A stretch of 64,000 bases of DNA from Rhizomicrobium sp. (GTDB taxonomy: Bacteria; Pseudomonadota; Alphaproteobacteria; Micropepsales; Micropepsaceae). The notes under the pieces are model-generated. The model was given only the letters and a program-made list of their open reading frames with translations, was not told the DNA's origin and did no database searches. Every line of letters begins with the position of its first letter. Positions within the stretch are counted from its first letter, which is position 1. The stretch is taken from assembly GCA_037200985.1 (NCBI GenBank), contig JBBCGJ010000001.1, positions 124,001-188,000 of the forward strand, written 5' to 3'. A program made the position numbers and the translations under genes. This document shows, one piece after another, positions 44,626-54,463 of this stretch.

Positions 44626-45237
44626 TCAGAGGCGGATCGCGCGGCCGTCGCGCAGCACGACCTTGCCTTGCGCCACCAGCTTCAGCGCCCGCGGATAGAG
44701 CTTGTGCTCCTCGCCCAGCACCCGCGCGGCCAGCGTCTGCGGCGTGTCGTCCGGCAGCACCGGCACCGCGGCCTGGGCGATGATCGGCCCCGCATCCAGT
44801 TCGGGCACGATGAAATGCACCGTGCAGCCGGAGATCGTCACGCCCGCCGCCAGCGCCTGCTCATGCACCTTCACGCCCTTGAATGCCGGCAGCAGCGACG
44901 GATGGATGTTCAATATCCGCCCCTCCCATTTGCGCACGAAGCCTTCGGAATGGATGCGCATGAAGCCGGCCTCGCAGACGAGGTCGATCTTCGCCACCAC
45001 GAGCGCCGCGTCGATGGCCGCGTCGAAATCCTCGCGCGAAGCGAACGCCTTGTGCGAGACGACCTTGGTGGCAATGCCCGCGGCGCGGGCGGTTTCGAGG
45101 CCGCCGGCCGTCTCGACATTGGAGAAGACGAGCGCGATCTCGGCGGGATAGTCCGGCGCCTTCGCGGCCTCGATCAGCGCCGCCATGTTGCTGCCCCGGC
45201 CCGAGATCAGGACGGCGACGCGCGTCCTGGCGCTCAC
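44626..45237 (-). CDS. purN: Phosphoribosylglycinamide formyltransferase
   Basis: PurN formylates GAR with 10-formyl-tetrahydrofolate in purine synthesis. The 203-aa product has [16 protein letters not shown], the catalytic Asn-His in [14 protein letters not shown], and [16 protein letters not shown]. The GTG at 45237 overlaps the purM stop (GTGA), as is usual for purM-purN, and is chosen for that reason over a frame open far upstream. Confidence 0.96.
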   Translation of the reverse strand: MSARTRVAVLISGRGSNMAALIEAAKAPDYPAEIALVFSNVETAGGLETARAAGIATKVVSHKAFASREDFDAAIDAALVVAKIDLVCEAGFMRIHSEGFVRKWEGRILNIHPSLLPAFKGVKVHEQALAAGVTISGCTVHFIVPELDAGPIIAQAAVPVLPDDTPQTLAARVLGEEHKLYPRALKLVAQGKVVLRDGRAIRL

Positions 45238-46301
45238 AGCTTGAGCGATCCGCGATAGGCGACCTTCGCCTCGCCTTCGCCGGCAACCAGCGCGCCGACG
45301 CGCCAGGCCTTTTCGCCGGCCTCCTGGAAGGCGTCGATGACATGGCCGGAGAATTCCGCCGCCACGATCGCCATGAAGCCCAGGCCGCAATTGAAGGTGC
45401 GCAGCATCTCGGCATCCGCGATCCCGGCGGTGCGCGCCAGCCAGCCGAAGACGGGCGGCGGCGTCCAGCAGGACAGATCGATCTGCGCGTCCAGTCCATC
45501 GGGCAGGGCGCGGGGCAGGTTCTCGGTGATGCCGCCGCCCGTGATGTGCGCGAAGCCCTTCACGCCGCCGGCATGGATCGCGGCCAGCCCGCCCTTGATG
45601 TAAAGCTGCGTCGGCGCCAGCAGCGCCTCGCCCAGCGAATGTCTGGCGTCGAACGGCGCGGGCGCGTCGTAGGAGAGGCCGGCATCCGCCACCACGCGCC
45701 GCACCAGCGAATAGCCGTTGGAGTGCACGCCGCTGGAGGCCACGCCGATCACCACGTCCCCCGCCTTCATCGCGCGCATATGAGGCAGGACATGGCCGCG
45801 CTCCACCGCGCCGACCGAAAAGCCCGCGAGATCGAAATCGCCCTTGGCATAGAGGCCGGGCATCTCGGCCGTCTCGCCGCCGATCAGGGCGCAGCCGCAC
45901 TCTTTGCAGGCGCGCGCGATGCCTTCGATCACCACCGCCGCGTCGTCGACGTTCAGCTTGGCGCTCGCATAATAGTCGAGGAAGAACAGCGGCTCGGCGC
46001 CCTGCACCACGAGGTCGTTGACGCACATCGCGACCAGGTCCTGGCCGATGCCGCCGAGCCGCCCGGTGTCGATGGCGATCTTGAGCTTGGTGCCGACGCC
46101 GTCGGTCGAGGCGACCAGGACCGGGTCCTTGAAGCCCGCCGCCTTCAGGTCGAACAGCCCGCCGAAGCCGCCGAGGTCGGCGTCGGCGCCGGGCCGCCGC
46201 GTCGCCCTGGCCGCCGGCGCGATCCGCGCGACCAGCGCCTCGCCGGCGTCGATGTCGACGCCGGCATCCTTGTAGGTCAGTCCGTTGCGGGTTTGCGTCA
46301 T
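45234..46301 (-). CDS. purM: Phosphoribosylformylglycinamidine cyclo-ligase
   Basis: PurM (AIR synthetase) closes the imidazole ring in purine synthesis. The 355-aa product has the opening [56 protein letters not shown], and [11 protein letters not shown]. The ATG at 46301 gives the family start [10 protein letters not shown]; the frame upstream is non-coding. It is coupled to purN. Divergent DUF2066 gene starts 157 bases upstream. Confidence 0.97.
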   Translation of the reverse strand: MTQTRNGLTYKDAGVDIDAGEALVARIAPAARATRRPGADADLGGFGGLFDLKAAGFKDPVLVASTDGVGTKLKIAIDTGRLGGIGQDLVAMCVNDLVVQGAEPLFFLDYYASAKLNVDDAAVVIEGIARACKECGCALIGGETAEMPGLYAKGDFDLAGFSVGAVERGHVLPHMRAMKAGDVVIGVASSGVHSNGYSLVRRVVADAGLSYDAPAPFDARHSLGEALLAPTQLYIKGGLAAIHAGGVKGFAHITGGGITENLPRALPDGLDAQIDLSCWTPPPVFGWLARTAGIADAEMLRTFNCGLGFMAIVAAEFSGHVIDAFQEAGEKAWRVGALVAGEGEAKVAYRGSLKL

Positions 46302-46457
46302 CGGAATCGCGCTTCGCGCCTCTCGGCTCCGTTTACGCACGAGCCCTCGCGGCAGGCAAGCAATGGCGCCCGCGTCTTGCCGTTTTTCCGTGTAAGACAG
46401 GCGCTTTCGCGGGCAGGCTGCGCCCTTTATACTCACGGCGCTCATACAAGGTTCCAA

Positions 46458-47582
46458 ATGTCACAGGCTTTTAACCGGCTCGTCCTGGCGCTGGCCCTCG
46501 CTTTGCTGTTGCCCGCCGCCGCCCGGGCGGTGGACCTGACCTATACGGTCAGCGGCATCCATGTGGACGCCACGGCCGCCTCGGCCAGCGCCGCGCAGGC
46601 CATCGCCATCGACCAGGGCCGGCCGAGGGCCTGGGACATCCTGTTCAAGCGAATCGCCAAGCAGCCGGACTGGCCGAAGGAGCCCAAGCTCGACACCGAC
46701 GCCCTGCGCCGGCTGGCGCGCGGCTTCACCGTCGCCAACGAGAGACGCTCGACCACGCGCTATGTCGCGGACGTCACCTACAATTTCAGTCCCGAGGCCG
46801 TCGCCAAGGTGATGGCGACGATCTCGCCCTCCTATCGCCTCGCCAGCGGCGCGCGGCGCATCCTGCTCATCCCCATGGCGCCCAATTTCGACCGCGCCTC
46901 GGCCTGGACCAGCGCCTTCTCCAGCCCGCGCTTCGGCGCCAGCTCCGTGCCCTTCGCGGTGCCGACCGGCGACGCGCCCGACGTGGCGGCGCTGAGCCGG
47001 CTGCAGTTCGACGCCACCAACTGGGCCGATGTCGAGATCGTGGCCGCCCGCATCCATGCGACCGAGGCGGTGCTGGCGCTCGCCATTCCGCTGACCCAGG
47101 GCGGCACCTCCATTACCGACAAGATGACCGGCAAGGTCCAGGTCTGGCTGCGGCGGATCGGCGTCGCCGAGACGCCGAGCAAGACTTCCATTGACGTGCC
47201 CCTGATCAAGAACCCGGCGCAGACCTATCCGCTGGCCGCCGATGCCGCGGTGCACGCCATCGAGGTGATGTTCCAGCAGAAGCCGCCGATCGATTTCGGC
47301 CCGCGCGGCACGCTGAGCGCCGACGTGCACATCGACTCGCTGCAGCAATGGGCGGCGATACAGAATTCCTTCGGCCTCGTGGCCAATGTCCTGGCGGTGC
47401 AGATCGTCGCGATGGATATCGGGCTGGTGCGCATCAACCTGACCTATCAGGGCTCGACCGACCAGCTCCACGACGCGCTGGTGCCGGTCGGCATCGCGCT
47501 GTCGCGGGACGGCGACGCCGGCCAGTGGCAGATGGGCTATGCGCCGCCGCCCAAGCCCAACACGACGGCGTCCGCGCCGTGA
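46458..47582 (+). CDS. DUF2066 domain protein, exported
   Basis: A 374-aa protein with a signal peptide ([20 protein letters not shown]) and the DUF2066 pattern: [42 protein letters not shown], and [11 protein letters not shown]. Its function is unknown. It lies divergent to purM and directly before a CDP-alcohol phosphatidyltransferase gene, an arrangement frequent in alphaproteobacteria. Its stop overlaps the next start (GTGA). Confidence 0.9.
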   Translation: MSQAFNRLVLALALALLLPAAARAVDLTYTVSGIHVDATAASASAAQAIAIDQGRPRAWDILFKRIAKQPDWPKEPKLDTDALRRLARGFTVANERRSTTRYVADVTYNFSPEAVAKVMATISPSYRLASGARRILLIPMAPNFDRASAWTSAFSSPRFGASSVPFAVPTGDAPDVAALSRLQFDATNWADVEIVAARIHATEAVLALAIPLTQGGTSITDKMTGKVQVWLRRIGVAETPSKTSIDVPLIKNPAQTYPLAADAAVHAIEVMFQQKPPIDFGPRGTLSADVHIDSLQQWAAIQNSFGLVANVLAVQIVAMDIGLVRINLTYQGSTDQLHDALVPVGIALSRDGDAGQWQMGYAPPPKPNTTASAP

Positions 47583-48139
47583 CCCCGCTGCTGCGCCAGA
47601 TCCCGAACCTGCTGACGGCCTTCCGCACCGTGCTGGCGCCGCTGACGGCCTATCTCATCCTGCTCGACCGCAACCTGGCGGCGCTGTTCGTCTTCGCCTT
47701 CGCCGGCGCGAGCGACGCGCTGGACGGCTTCCTGGCGCGCCGTTACGGCCTGGTCTCGCGCTTCGGGGAGTATCTCGATCCCGCCGCCGACAAGCTCCTG
47801 ATGCTGGCGTCCTTCGTGACGCTGACGATGGTGCACCAGGTGCCGCTCTGGGTGACGGCCATCGTGATCGGCCGCGACGTCGCCGTCGTTCTGGGCGTCG
47901 GGCTGGCCTGGGTGCTGACGCTGCCGCTGAAGGTCGAGCCGCTCGCCATCGGCAAGGCGAACACGGTGGTGCAGGTCGTCTATGTGGCGATGATGCTGTT
48001 GCTTCTCACCCTGAACGTCGACCTGCCGGCGCTGGCGATGACCGGCGCGGTGGCGGCGTCCGGCTTCGCGCTGGCCTCGCTCGCCGCCTATGGCCAGCTC
48101 CTCCTGCGCGCCTTCGCGCTCCGCCGCCGGCCGGCTTAA
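47579..48139 (+). CDS. CDP-alcohol phosphatidyltransferase family protein
   Basis: A 186-aa integral membrane enzyme that moves a phosphatidyl group from CDP-diacylglycerol to an alcohol. The full active-site motif D-x2-DG-x2-AR-x8-G-x3-D-x3-D is visible as DALDGFLARRY followed by GEYLDPAADK. Several helices follow. It may be a phosphatidylglycerophosphate or cardiolipin synthase; the motif alone cannot decide. It starts at a GTG overlapping the DUF2066 stop. Downstream is the RNA/DUF3800 cassette, then hdaA, to which this gene is usually adjacent in related genomes. Confidence 0.9.
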   Translation: MTPLLRQIPNLLTAFRTVLAPLTAYLILLDRNLAALFVFAFAGASDALDGFLARRYGLVSRFGEYLDPAADKLLMLASFVTLTMVHQVPLWVTAIVIGRDVAVVLGVGLAWVLTLPLKVEPLAIGKANTVVQVVYVAMMLLLLTLNVDLPALAMTGAVAASGFALASLAAYGQLLLRAFALRRRPA

Positions 48140-48263
48140 AAATAAAGTCATCATGGCCCGCGAACGCGAACCATGCCAAGACAAACGCTCCCTATAAATG
48201 CGGGGGAAGCGGAATTCCGCAACAATAACAACCCGTTAAAGAGTTGAGGAACGGATGCGATGG

Positions 48264-48291
48264 TTGACAATTCTCTTGTGGCCACTACATA
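48264..48291 (+). promoter_or_regulatory. Promoter of the DUF3800-linked RNA
   Basis: TTGACA at 48264-48269 is a perfect -35 consensus, followed after 16 bases by TACATA (48286-48291). The -10 lies within the small palindrome CCACTACATAGTGG (48282-48295), which could act as an operator. Transcription would start near 48298, exactly at the 5' edge of the folded RNA. Confidence 0.65.
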
Positions 48292-48297
48292 GTGGCG

Positions 48298-48383
48298 TAG
48301 CTCGTTGGTGCTAATCGTTATGGATTGGCTTACCGTTTACGGTTCCAGCGAGCGACCAGAACAGCCCCGGCAACGGGGCTGTT
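48298..48383 (+). ncRNA. Structured RNA upstream of a DUF3800 gene
   Basis: The strand can fold almost without unpaired bases. A 9-bp helix pairs 48300-48308 (GCTCGTTGG) with 48345-48353 (CCAGCGAGC). It encloses two hairpins: 48310-48316 with 48323-48329 (7 bp, 6-base loop), and ACCG-TTTA-CGGT at 48332-48343. A six-base linker leads to a perfect 10-bp stem, 48360-48369 with 48374-48383, capped by a GCAA (GNRA) tetraloop. The last stem is followed by CGTGTATTTG, not a run of U, so a plain terminator is unlikely. Conserved RNA motifs upstream of DUF3800 genes (named DUF3800-I and so on) have been described from comparative genomics; I cannot test here which one, if any, this matches. Confidence 0.7.
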
Positions 48384-48427
48384 CGTGTATTTGCACCATC
48401 TCAATTCGTTAGTGTAGATGCCCTCCT

Positions 48428-49291
48428 ATGAGCACTTGGGCGCTTTATCTTGATGAATCCGGCGATGCTTACCCGCATCCATTGCCGCTTATCGGTCATT
48501 GCCCCGTCTTCACACTAGCGGGAGTTGCGCTTCCTCTCTCGGAATGGCGCAATTATCACAACGACTATAGCGCGTTAAAATTGCAATTTTTCCAGAACGA
48601 AATCGACAAATCTTCCAAAACCCAGCATCAATGGGAATACAAAGGCAATCGAACAATTGCGCCGAGAAATGCCGATTCCAAGCGCCTTGCGGATTTTACG
48701 CACAAGACGCTCGACCTAGCTGAGAACTACGCTGGCCGACTTTTTTCGGTTTCGTTCTTGAAGAGTCCATCAAATCCCACAAGCCATGCTTCTATGTATA
48801 CCAAGGCGCTCCAAATTCTGGCGGAGACGTTCGACATCTTCTTGAGAGAAAAGTCGGATGATGCGCGCGGGATCACAATTTTGGATTCTCGCATGGCCCA
48901 CCTTCAGAAAGGTTCGGGGCTTGACTACATCGTTGCCCTCAGTCTTCTCACTTACGTTTTCGGGAACGAGCAGGGGCGCCAGCTCAAGCGGTTACAAGAG
49001 GCTCCGCTCTTTGCGGATTCCACCATTATTAGCGGCGTGCAAATTGCCGATATCGTTGCTGGACTAATGTATGCGAACGCCTATCGGATGAATCTTTCTC
49101 CCGATGGAACGGATAAAGGTTGCGGATATCTCAACTACACTCACGTGGAGCGGTATTGGGCACATTTGGCGAAGCTAAAATTCCAAAGCAAGTCATTGTA
49201 CAACGGGTATTACAAATCCGGCTTTCGCGTATTCGATCACCGCAAGGAAAAACCTTCCAACAATGACACAGAGATTGAAATCAAAGGCTAG
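48428..49291 (+). CDS. DUF3800 domain protein
   Basis: The 287-aa product has the DUF3800 signature: YLDESGD at residues 7-13, a middle GITILDSRMAH with Asp, and the C-terminal DSTIISGVQIADIVAGLM with its Gln and Asp. These acidic residues suggest an RNase H-like nuclease fold, an inference from the family. The gene is much AT-richer than its neighbours and has no clear Shine-Dalgarno. A strongly folded RNA and its promoter lie just upstream. The cassette splits a core gene order (phosphatidyltransferase - hdaA). The 159 bases after it (49292-49450) show no gene. Confidence 0.88.
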   Translation: MSTWALYLDESGDAYPHPLPLIGHCPVFTLAGVALPLSEWRNYHNDYSALKLQFFQNEIDKSSKTQHQWEYKGNRTIAPRNADSKRLADFTHKTLDLAENYAGRLFSVSFLKSPSNPTSHASMYTKALQILAETFDIFLREKSDDARGITILDSRMAHLQKGSGLDYIVALSLLTYVFGNEQGRQLKRLQEAPLFADSTIISGVQIADIVAGLMYANAYRMNLSPDGTDKGCGYLNYTHVERYWAHLAKLKFQSKSLYNGYYKSGFRVFDHRKEKPSNNDTEIEIKG

Positions 49292-49450
49292 TCGCAAAGT
49301 GCCAGATCATTTGTCTCTGTCGCAAACGCCCTGAGTGCGATCCTGGATGTAAAGACGTTCGACGCTAAGCTTGGGAAAATTGCGAAGGCGACGGATAAGA
49401 TAAAAGGGAAATGAAGACGCTATACGAGTCGCCCAAATAAGGGTTCGAAT

Positions 49451-50167
49451 TTGCCGTCGCAGTTGCCACTTCCGCTTGAATCGAACCCCGCCCTCGGCCG
49501 CGCCGACTTCATCGTCGCGCCGGCGAATGCGGAGGCCGTCGCCTTCGTCGATTCCTTCCCGCGCTGGGCGGCGCCGGCGGGGGCGCTCTACGGGCCGTCC
49601 GGCTCCGGCAAATCCCATCTCGTCGGCGCCTGGGCGAAGGCGGCGGGCGCGCTGATCGTCCCGGCCGCGGCGTTGACCGAGGGGTTCGTCGCTCTGCTCG
49701 AACAAGGGCGCGCCGTCGCGGTCGAAGACGTCGATTCGGGCGTGGACGGTCGCGCGAGCAATGCGCTGTTCGCGCTGTTCCACCATCCCGGCCCGCTGCT
49801 GCTGACTGGCCGGGAGCCGCCTGCCGCCTGGCCGGCCGCGCTGCCGGACCTCAAATCCCGCTTCGCCGCGCTCCTGGCGTTCCCGCTCTGGGCGCCGGAC
49901 GAGGCGCTGCTGGCGCAATTGACGCGCAAGCTGTTCACGGACCGGCAACTCACCGTGCCCGATCCTGTGATCATGCGGATCCTGCGCTCCGTCGAACGCT
50001 CCCCCCGCCGCCGTCCGCGATTTCGTCGCCCGGGCGGATGCCCGCGCCCTGGCGGAAAAACGCCCGGTTTCCGTGGGCCTGGTCGGCGAGTTGCTGGCCG
50101 AGGACGGGCTGTCATGACAGAGTCTTGCGCCTGCGCTAGGCTGGCCAACTACAGGACAAGCGTTTGA
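49451..50167 (+). CDS. hdaA: DnaA-related regulator HdaA, C-terminus frameshifted
   Basis: HdaA promotes inactivation of DnaA-ATP with the sliding clamp. The N-terminus carries the clamp-binding QLPLPL motif, followed by AAA+ Walker A GPSGSGKSHL and a DnaA-like sensor region up to VPDPVIMRILRSVERSP. At 50001-50006 there is a run of six C. Removing one restores AAVRDFVARADARAL and an end EKRPVSVGLVGELLAEDGLS at a TGA at 50115-50117, which is the normal family end. As given, the frame reads 50 or so Arg/Pro-rich residues to 50167. The TTG at 49451 is the likely start. The gene sits before ppk, as in other alphaproteobacteria. Confidence 0.85.
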   Translation: MPSQLPLPLESNPALGRADFIVAPANAEAVAFVDSFPRWAAPAGALYGPSGSGKSHLVGAWAKAAGALIVPAAALTEGFVALLEQGRAVAVEDVDSGVDGRASNALFALFHHPGPLLLTGREPPAAWPAALPDLKSRFAALLAFPLWAPDEALLAQLTRKLFTDRQLTVPDPVIMRILRSVERSPRRRPRFRRPGGCPRPGGKTPGFRGPGRRVAGRGRAVMTESCACARLANYRTSV

Positions 50168-52357
50168 TGTCGAACCCGATTTTGAGCGAGGACACCGCCG
50201 CGGAGCTGGAGCATCTGCCGCCCGCGCCGGCGATCGATCCCGCCTCGCCCGACCGCTTCGTCAACCGCGAACTGTCCTGGCTTGCCTTCAACCGCCGCGT
50301 CCTGGAAGAGGCGCGCAACCGGCGCCACCCGCTGCTCGAGCGCATGCGCTTCCTGTCGATCTCGGCGTCCAACCTGGACGAATTCTTCATGGTCCGCGTC
50401 GCGGGCCTCAAGGGCATGGTCAAGGAAGGCGTCGCCACCCATTCCGCCGACGGGCTGACGCCGGCGCAGCAGCTCGCCCAGGTCGATGCGATGGCCAAGA
50501 GCCTGATCGAGGACCAGCAGGCGGTGTGGACGCCGATGTGCACCGAGCTGCGCGAGGCCGGCATCGCGGTGATCGAGGCCGACGAGATCACCGACGCCGA
50601 CCGCGAATGGCTCGACGCCCATTTCCGCGAGCAGATCTTCCCCGTGCTGACGCCGCTCGCCATCGATCCGGCGCACCCTTTCCCGTTCATCCCCAATCTC
50701 GGCTTCACGCTGGCGGCGCGGCTGACGCGCACCGGCGACGGCAAGACCGTCACCGCGCTGGTGCCGATCCCGCCGCAGCTTCAGCGCTTCATCCGCCTGC
50801 CGGATTTCGGCAAGGCGGTGCGCTTCCTGCCGCTCGAGAAGGTCGTCACGCTCTATCTGCAGAAGCTCTTTCCCGCCCATGACGTGCTGGGCGCCGGCGT
50901 GTTCCGCGTGCTGCGCGACAGCGACGTGGAGGTCGAGGAAGAGGCCGAGGACCTGATGCTGCTGTTCGAGACGCTGCTGAAGCAGCGCCGCCGCGGCAGC
51001 GTCATCCACATGAAATGCAGCAAGTCCATGCCGGACGACCTGCGCGAATTCCTCATCGACCAGCTCGACCTCGACACGCCCGACCTCGTCATCATCGACC
51101 GCATGCTGGGGCTCTCCGACCTGCAGAAGCTGATCCTCGACGAGCGCCGCGACCTGCAATTCAAGCCCTATGTCGCGCGCTTTCCCGAGCGCATCCGCGA
51201 TCACGGCGGCGACTGCTTCGCCGCCATCCGCGAGAAGGACATCATCGTCCACCATCCCTTCGAGAGCTTCGACGCGGTGGTGCAGTTCGTCCGCCAGGCC
51301 GCCGCCGATCCCAACGTCGTGGCGATCAAGCAGACGCTCTAACCGCACCTCCTCCGACTCGCCGATCGTCGCGGCGCTGGTGGAAGCCGCCGAGGCCGGC
51401 AAATCCGTCACCGCGCTGGTCGAGTTGAAAGCCCGCTTCGACGAGGCGGCGAACATCAAATGGGCCCGCGACCTGGAACGCGCCGGCGTGCAGGTGGTCT
51501 ACGGCTTCATCGAGCTCAAGACCCACGCCAAGGTGAGCCTGGTGGTGCGGCGCGAGAGCGGCCAGCTCCACACCTATGTCCATTTCGGCACCGGCAACTA
51601 TCATCCCAACACCGCGCGCATCTACACCGACCTGTCGCTGTTCAGCGCCGATCCGGCGCTGGGGCGCGACGCGGCGCAGCTCTTCAACTACATCACCGGC
51701 TATGCCGAGCCGTCCTCGCTGGAGAAGATCGCGGTGTCGCCGATCAGCCTGCGCGGCCGTCTGATCGACGCGATCCAGCAGGAGATGCTGCACGCCAAGG
51801 CCGGCCGCCCCGCCGCGATCTGGATCAAGCTCAACGCCCTCGTCGACCCGCACATGATCGACGCGCTCTACAGCGCCAGCCAGGCCGGCGTGAAGATCGA
51901 CCTCGTGATCCGCGGCATCTGCTGCCTGCGCCCCGGCGTGCCGGGCCTGTCGGACAACATCCGGGTGAAAAGCATCATCGGCCGTTTCCTGGAGCATGGC
52001 CGCATCGTCTGCTTCGGCGCCGGCCACGGCCTGCCCTCGGCCCAGGCCAAGGTTTATATTTCCTCCGCCGACTGGATGCCGCGGAACCTGGACCGCCGGG
52101 TCGAGGCGCTGGTTCCCATCGAGAACCCCACGGTTCATCAACAGGTTCTGGACCAGATCATGGTCGCCCTGCTGAAGGACCAGGCCCAGACCTGGCATAT
52201 GGCAGCAGACGGGTCCTATGCCCGCGATCCGGAGGCCTCGTCGCCGGACGCCTTTTCGGCGCATACTTACTTCATGACGAATCCGTCCCTCTCCGGCCGA
52301 GGCCGGGCGCTGAAGATGCAGTCTCGTCCGGTCACCGTCGTCGCGCGGCGGACCTGA
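50167..52357 (+). pseudogene. ppk1: Polyphosphate kinase, interrupted by a one-base frameshift
   Basis: Ppk1 makes polyphosphate from ATP. The first frame (ATG 50167) covers the N-terminal and head domains (FVNRELSWLAFNRRVLEEA) and stops at 51340-51342 just after VVAIKQTL. The family continues with [10 protein letters not shown], which is present in the +1 frame: the sequence reads CTCTAACCGC where CTCTACCGC would keep the frame, so one extra A lies at 51341 or 51342. The second part has the active-site His in [15 protein letters not shown] and [17 protein letters not shown] and runs intact to 52357. With the A removed the enzyme is complete (about 729 aa). It may be a sequencing error. Confidence 0.9.
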
Positions 52358-53887
52358 ATGACCGGCACCCAGGCCCCGTCCGCGGAGGTGCGCGCCCCGC
52401 AGCCCGCGCGCGCCCGCCCGCGTCCGCGCGGACCGGTCGCCGTGGTCGATATCGGCTCCAATTCGGTGCGCCTGGTCGTTTACGAATCGGAGACGCGCGC
52501 GGCGGCGACGCTGCACAACGAGAAATCGATCTGCGCCATCGGCCGCGACATGGTCACGACCGGGCGCCTGCACGCCGAAGGCTGCGCCATGGCGCTGGAG
52601 GCGCTGGCCCGCTTCAAGATGCTGGCCGACGGCCTGAACGTCGCGGTGCGCGAGGCGGTGGCGACCGCCGCGGCGCGCGACGCGACCAACGGCGCCGAAT
52701 TCGTCCGCCGCGCCGAGGCCGCCTGGGGCGCCCCGGTGCGCGTGCTCTCCGGCGAGGAGGAGGCCCGCCTCGCCGCCGAAGGCGTGGTCGCGGGCATCCC
52801 GGCCGCCGACGGGCTGGTGGCCGATCTGGGCGGCGGCAGCCTCGACATGGTGAGCGTGCGCCAGGGCCGCACCGGCGACGCCTTCACGCTGCCGATCGGC
52901 CCGCTCCGCCTGATGGACGCGGCGCGCGGCGACGCCGACAAGGCGCGCAAGCTGGTCGACGAGGGGCTGGAGAAGCTGCACCTGATCGGCCTCAAGGACC
53001 GCGCGCTCTACGCCGTGGGCGGCATCTGGCGCAGCTTCGCCCGCGTCGACATGGAGGAGACCGCCTATCCGCTCCATGTCCTGCAGGAATACGAGATCCC
53101 GCGCCGCCGCGCCCTGCGCCTGTGCGAGGTGCTCGCCAACCTGTCGCGCAAATCGGTCGAGCGCATGAAAGTGGTCTCCAAGCGCCGCGCCGAATCGCTG
53201 CCTTACGGCGCCATCGTGCTCGAACGGCTGCTGCTCGCCTGCGATCTCAAATCGGTCGTCATCTCGGCCTATGGCCTGCGCGAGGGTCTGCTCTATGCCC
53301 GGCTGTCGCCGGAGGAACGGGTGCTCGATCCCCTGCTCGAATTCGCCGAGGCCGCCAACGGGCGGGCGGCGCGCGAGCCGGGCCATGCCGTGGAGATGTT
53401 CGCCTGGATGGCGCCGCTTTTCGCCGAGGAGACCGCCGAGCTGCGCCGGGTGCGCCAGGCCGTCTGCCTGTTCTCGGACGTCGCCTGGCGGCGCCATCCC
53501 GACGACCGCGCCCTGGGCGGCTTCGGCCAGGTCCTGACCGCGCCCTTCGCCGGCGCCAGCCACCGCACCCGCGCGATGATCGCCTCCGGCGTGTTCCACC
53601 GCTATTCCGGCGACGAGGATTTCCCGCGCGACATCGCCAATGCCGACCTGCTCGACCGCGACGACGAGGCCCGCGCCCTCGTGATCGGCCTGACCTGCCG
53701 GCTCGGTTTCGCGCTGTCGGCTTCTTCGGCGGGCGTGCTGCCGCTCTATCGCCTGCGGATGACGCCGGCCAAGATCGTGCTCGACCTGCCGCGCCGCCAC
53801 GAGGCCATCGCCGGCGAGCCGGTGCAGAAGCGCCTGGGTGCCCTGGCGGCGGCGCTGGGCCGCAAGGGCGAGATTTTGATCGGCTGA
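52358..53887 (+). CDS. ppx: Exopolyphosphatase (Ppx/GppA)
   Basis: A 509-aa Ppx/GppA phosphatase of the ASKHA fold that degrades polyphosphate or pppGpp. It has the phosphate-1 motif VVDIGSNSVRLVVYE (residues about 29-43) and the phosphate-2 motif VADLGGGSLDMVSV. The C-terminal HD-like helical region (HRTRAMIASGVFHRY) is present. It begins immediately after the ppk stop (no gap), so synthesis and breakdown of polyphosphate are encoded together. Confidence 0.94.
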   Translation: MTGTQAPSAEVRAPQPARARPRPRGPVAVVDIGSNSVRLVVYESETRAAATLHNEKSICAIGRDMVTTGRLHAEGCAMALEALARFKMLADGLNVAVREAVATAAARDATNGAEFVRRAEAAWGAPVRVLSGEEEARLAAEGVVAGIPAADGLVADLGGGSLDMVSVRQGRTGDAFTLPIGPLRLMDAARGDADKARKLVDEGLEKLHLIGLKDRALYAVGGIWRSFARVDMEETAYPLHVLQEYEIPRRRALRLCEVLANLSRKSVERMKVVSKRRAESLPYGAIVLERLLLACDLKSVVISAYGLREGLLYARLSPEERVLDPLLEFAEAANGRAAREPGHAVEMFAWMAPLFAEETAELRRVRQAVCLFSDVAWRRHPDDRALGGFGQVLTAPFAGASHRTRAMIASGVFHRYSGDEDFPRDIANADLLDRDDEARALVIGLTCRLGFALSASSAGVLPLYRLRMTPAKIVLDLPRRHEAIAGEPVQKRLGALAAALGRKGEILIG

Positions 53888-53893
53888 CCTGCG

Positions 53894-54045
53894 TTTCCTC
53901 CCCCGCGTTTGCGGGGGAGGTGGCACGCCGCAGCGCAGCGTAGGCGTGACGGAGGGGGCGGCCGCCCCGCACAAGCCCCCTCGCGCGTACGCTGACGCTA
54001 CGCGCCGCTCCGCTCGGCACCTCCCCCGCCAAAGCGGGGGAGGAA
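53894..54045. repeat. Inverted-repeat element without a gene, TTTCCTCCCCC family
   Basis: About 152 bases between ppx and tatA. The left end TTTCCTCCCCCGCGTTTGCG and the right end CGCCAAAGCGGGGGAGGAAA are near complements, each with its own hairpin and then a GGAGGGGG or complement inner boundary. The inner part is palindromic and non-coding. The same ends surround the DUF559 gene at 56212-56702. Confidence 0.75.
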
Positions 54046-54139
54046 ACTCGGCGTGCTTGCGCTATCCGCCCCGAAAGGTCTTTAAGGGGCGCGACCGGGC
54101 TCTGGCCCGACCCGTTCGAGCGGGGAGAAGGAGAGTTTC

Positions 54140-54364
54140 ATGGGTGGCCTCAGCATTTGGCATCTCCTGCTGTTCGCGGCGGTTGCGCTGCTGCTGTTCG
54201 GCGGGCGCGGCAAGATTTCCGACCTGATGGGCGACGTCGCCAAGGGCATCAAGAGCTTCCGCCAGGGCCTGAACGATCCGGAGGACGCCAAGACCATCCC
54301 CGGCACGCCCAACCCGCCGCCCGCGTCCACGCCGGCCAAGGACCAGACGACCGTCGGCCATTAG
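54140..54364 (+). CDS. tatA: Sec-independent translocase subunit TatA
   Basis: The 74-aa TatA forms the pore-like assembly for export of folded proteins. It starts [39 protein letters not shown], with the membrane helix, the FG hinge and the amphipathic helix, followed by a Pro-rich tail. A strong GGAGAAGGAGAG site precedes the ATG. First gene of tatABC, with a palindromic repeat in each gap. Confidence 0.97.
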   Translation: MGGLSIWHLLLFAAVALLLFGGRGKISDLMGDVAKGIKSFRQGLNDPEDAKTIPGTPNPPPASTPAKDQTTVGH

Positions 54365-54395
54365 CGTCGTGAAAATCGCCGCACCGAAAACCAGG

Positions 54396-54427
54396 TGTCA
54401 TGGCCCGCGAATGCGGGCCACCCAGTT
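54396..54427. repeat. Half palindromic repeat between tatA and tatB
   Basis: TGTCATGGCCCGCGAATGCGGGCCACCCAG is a hairpin of the TGTCA-ended set. A similar but shorter form starts at 48151 (GTCATCATGGCCCGCGAACGCG) after the phosphatidyltransferase gene. No matching second arm was found nearby. Confidence 0.6.
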
Positions 54428-54463
54428 GACGCCTGCGCCGTCCGTCTTGAAGGCCGTTAAGCC

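Noticed and set aside
48300..48353. A cloverleaf-like fold that might be a tRNA
   Set aside because: It has only two inner hairpins, no T-loop GTTCRANNC or anticodon arm of proper size, and no acceptor-length stem pattern, so it is treated as another structured RNA.
48360..48383. Reading the GNRA hairpin as a simple terminator
   Set aside because: It is followed by CGTGTATTTG and not by a run of U, and it lies upstream of its own gene; termination is possible but not the best reading.
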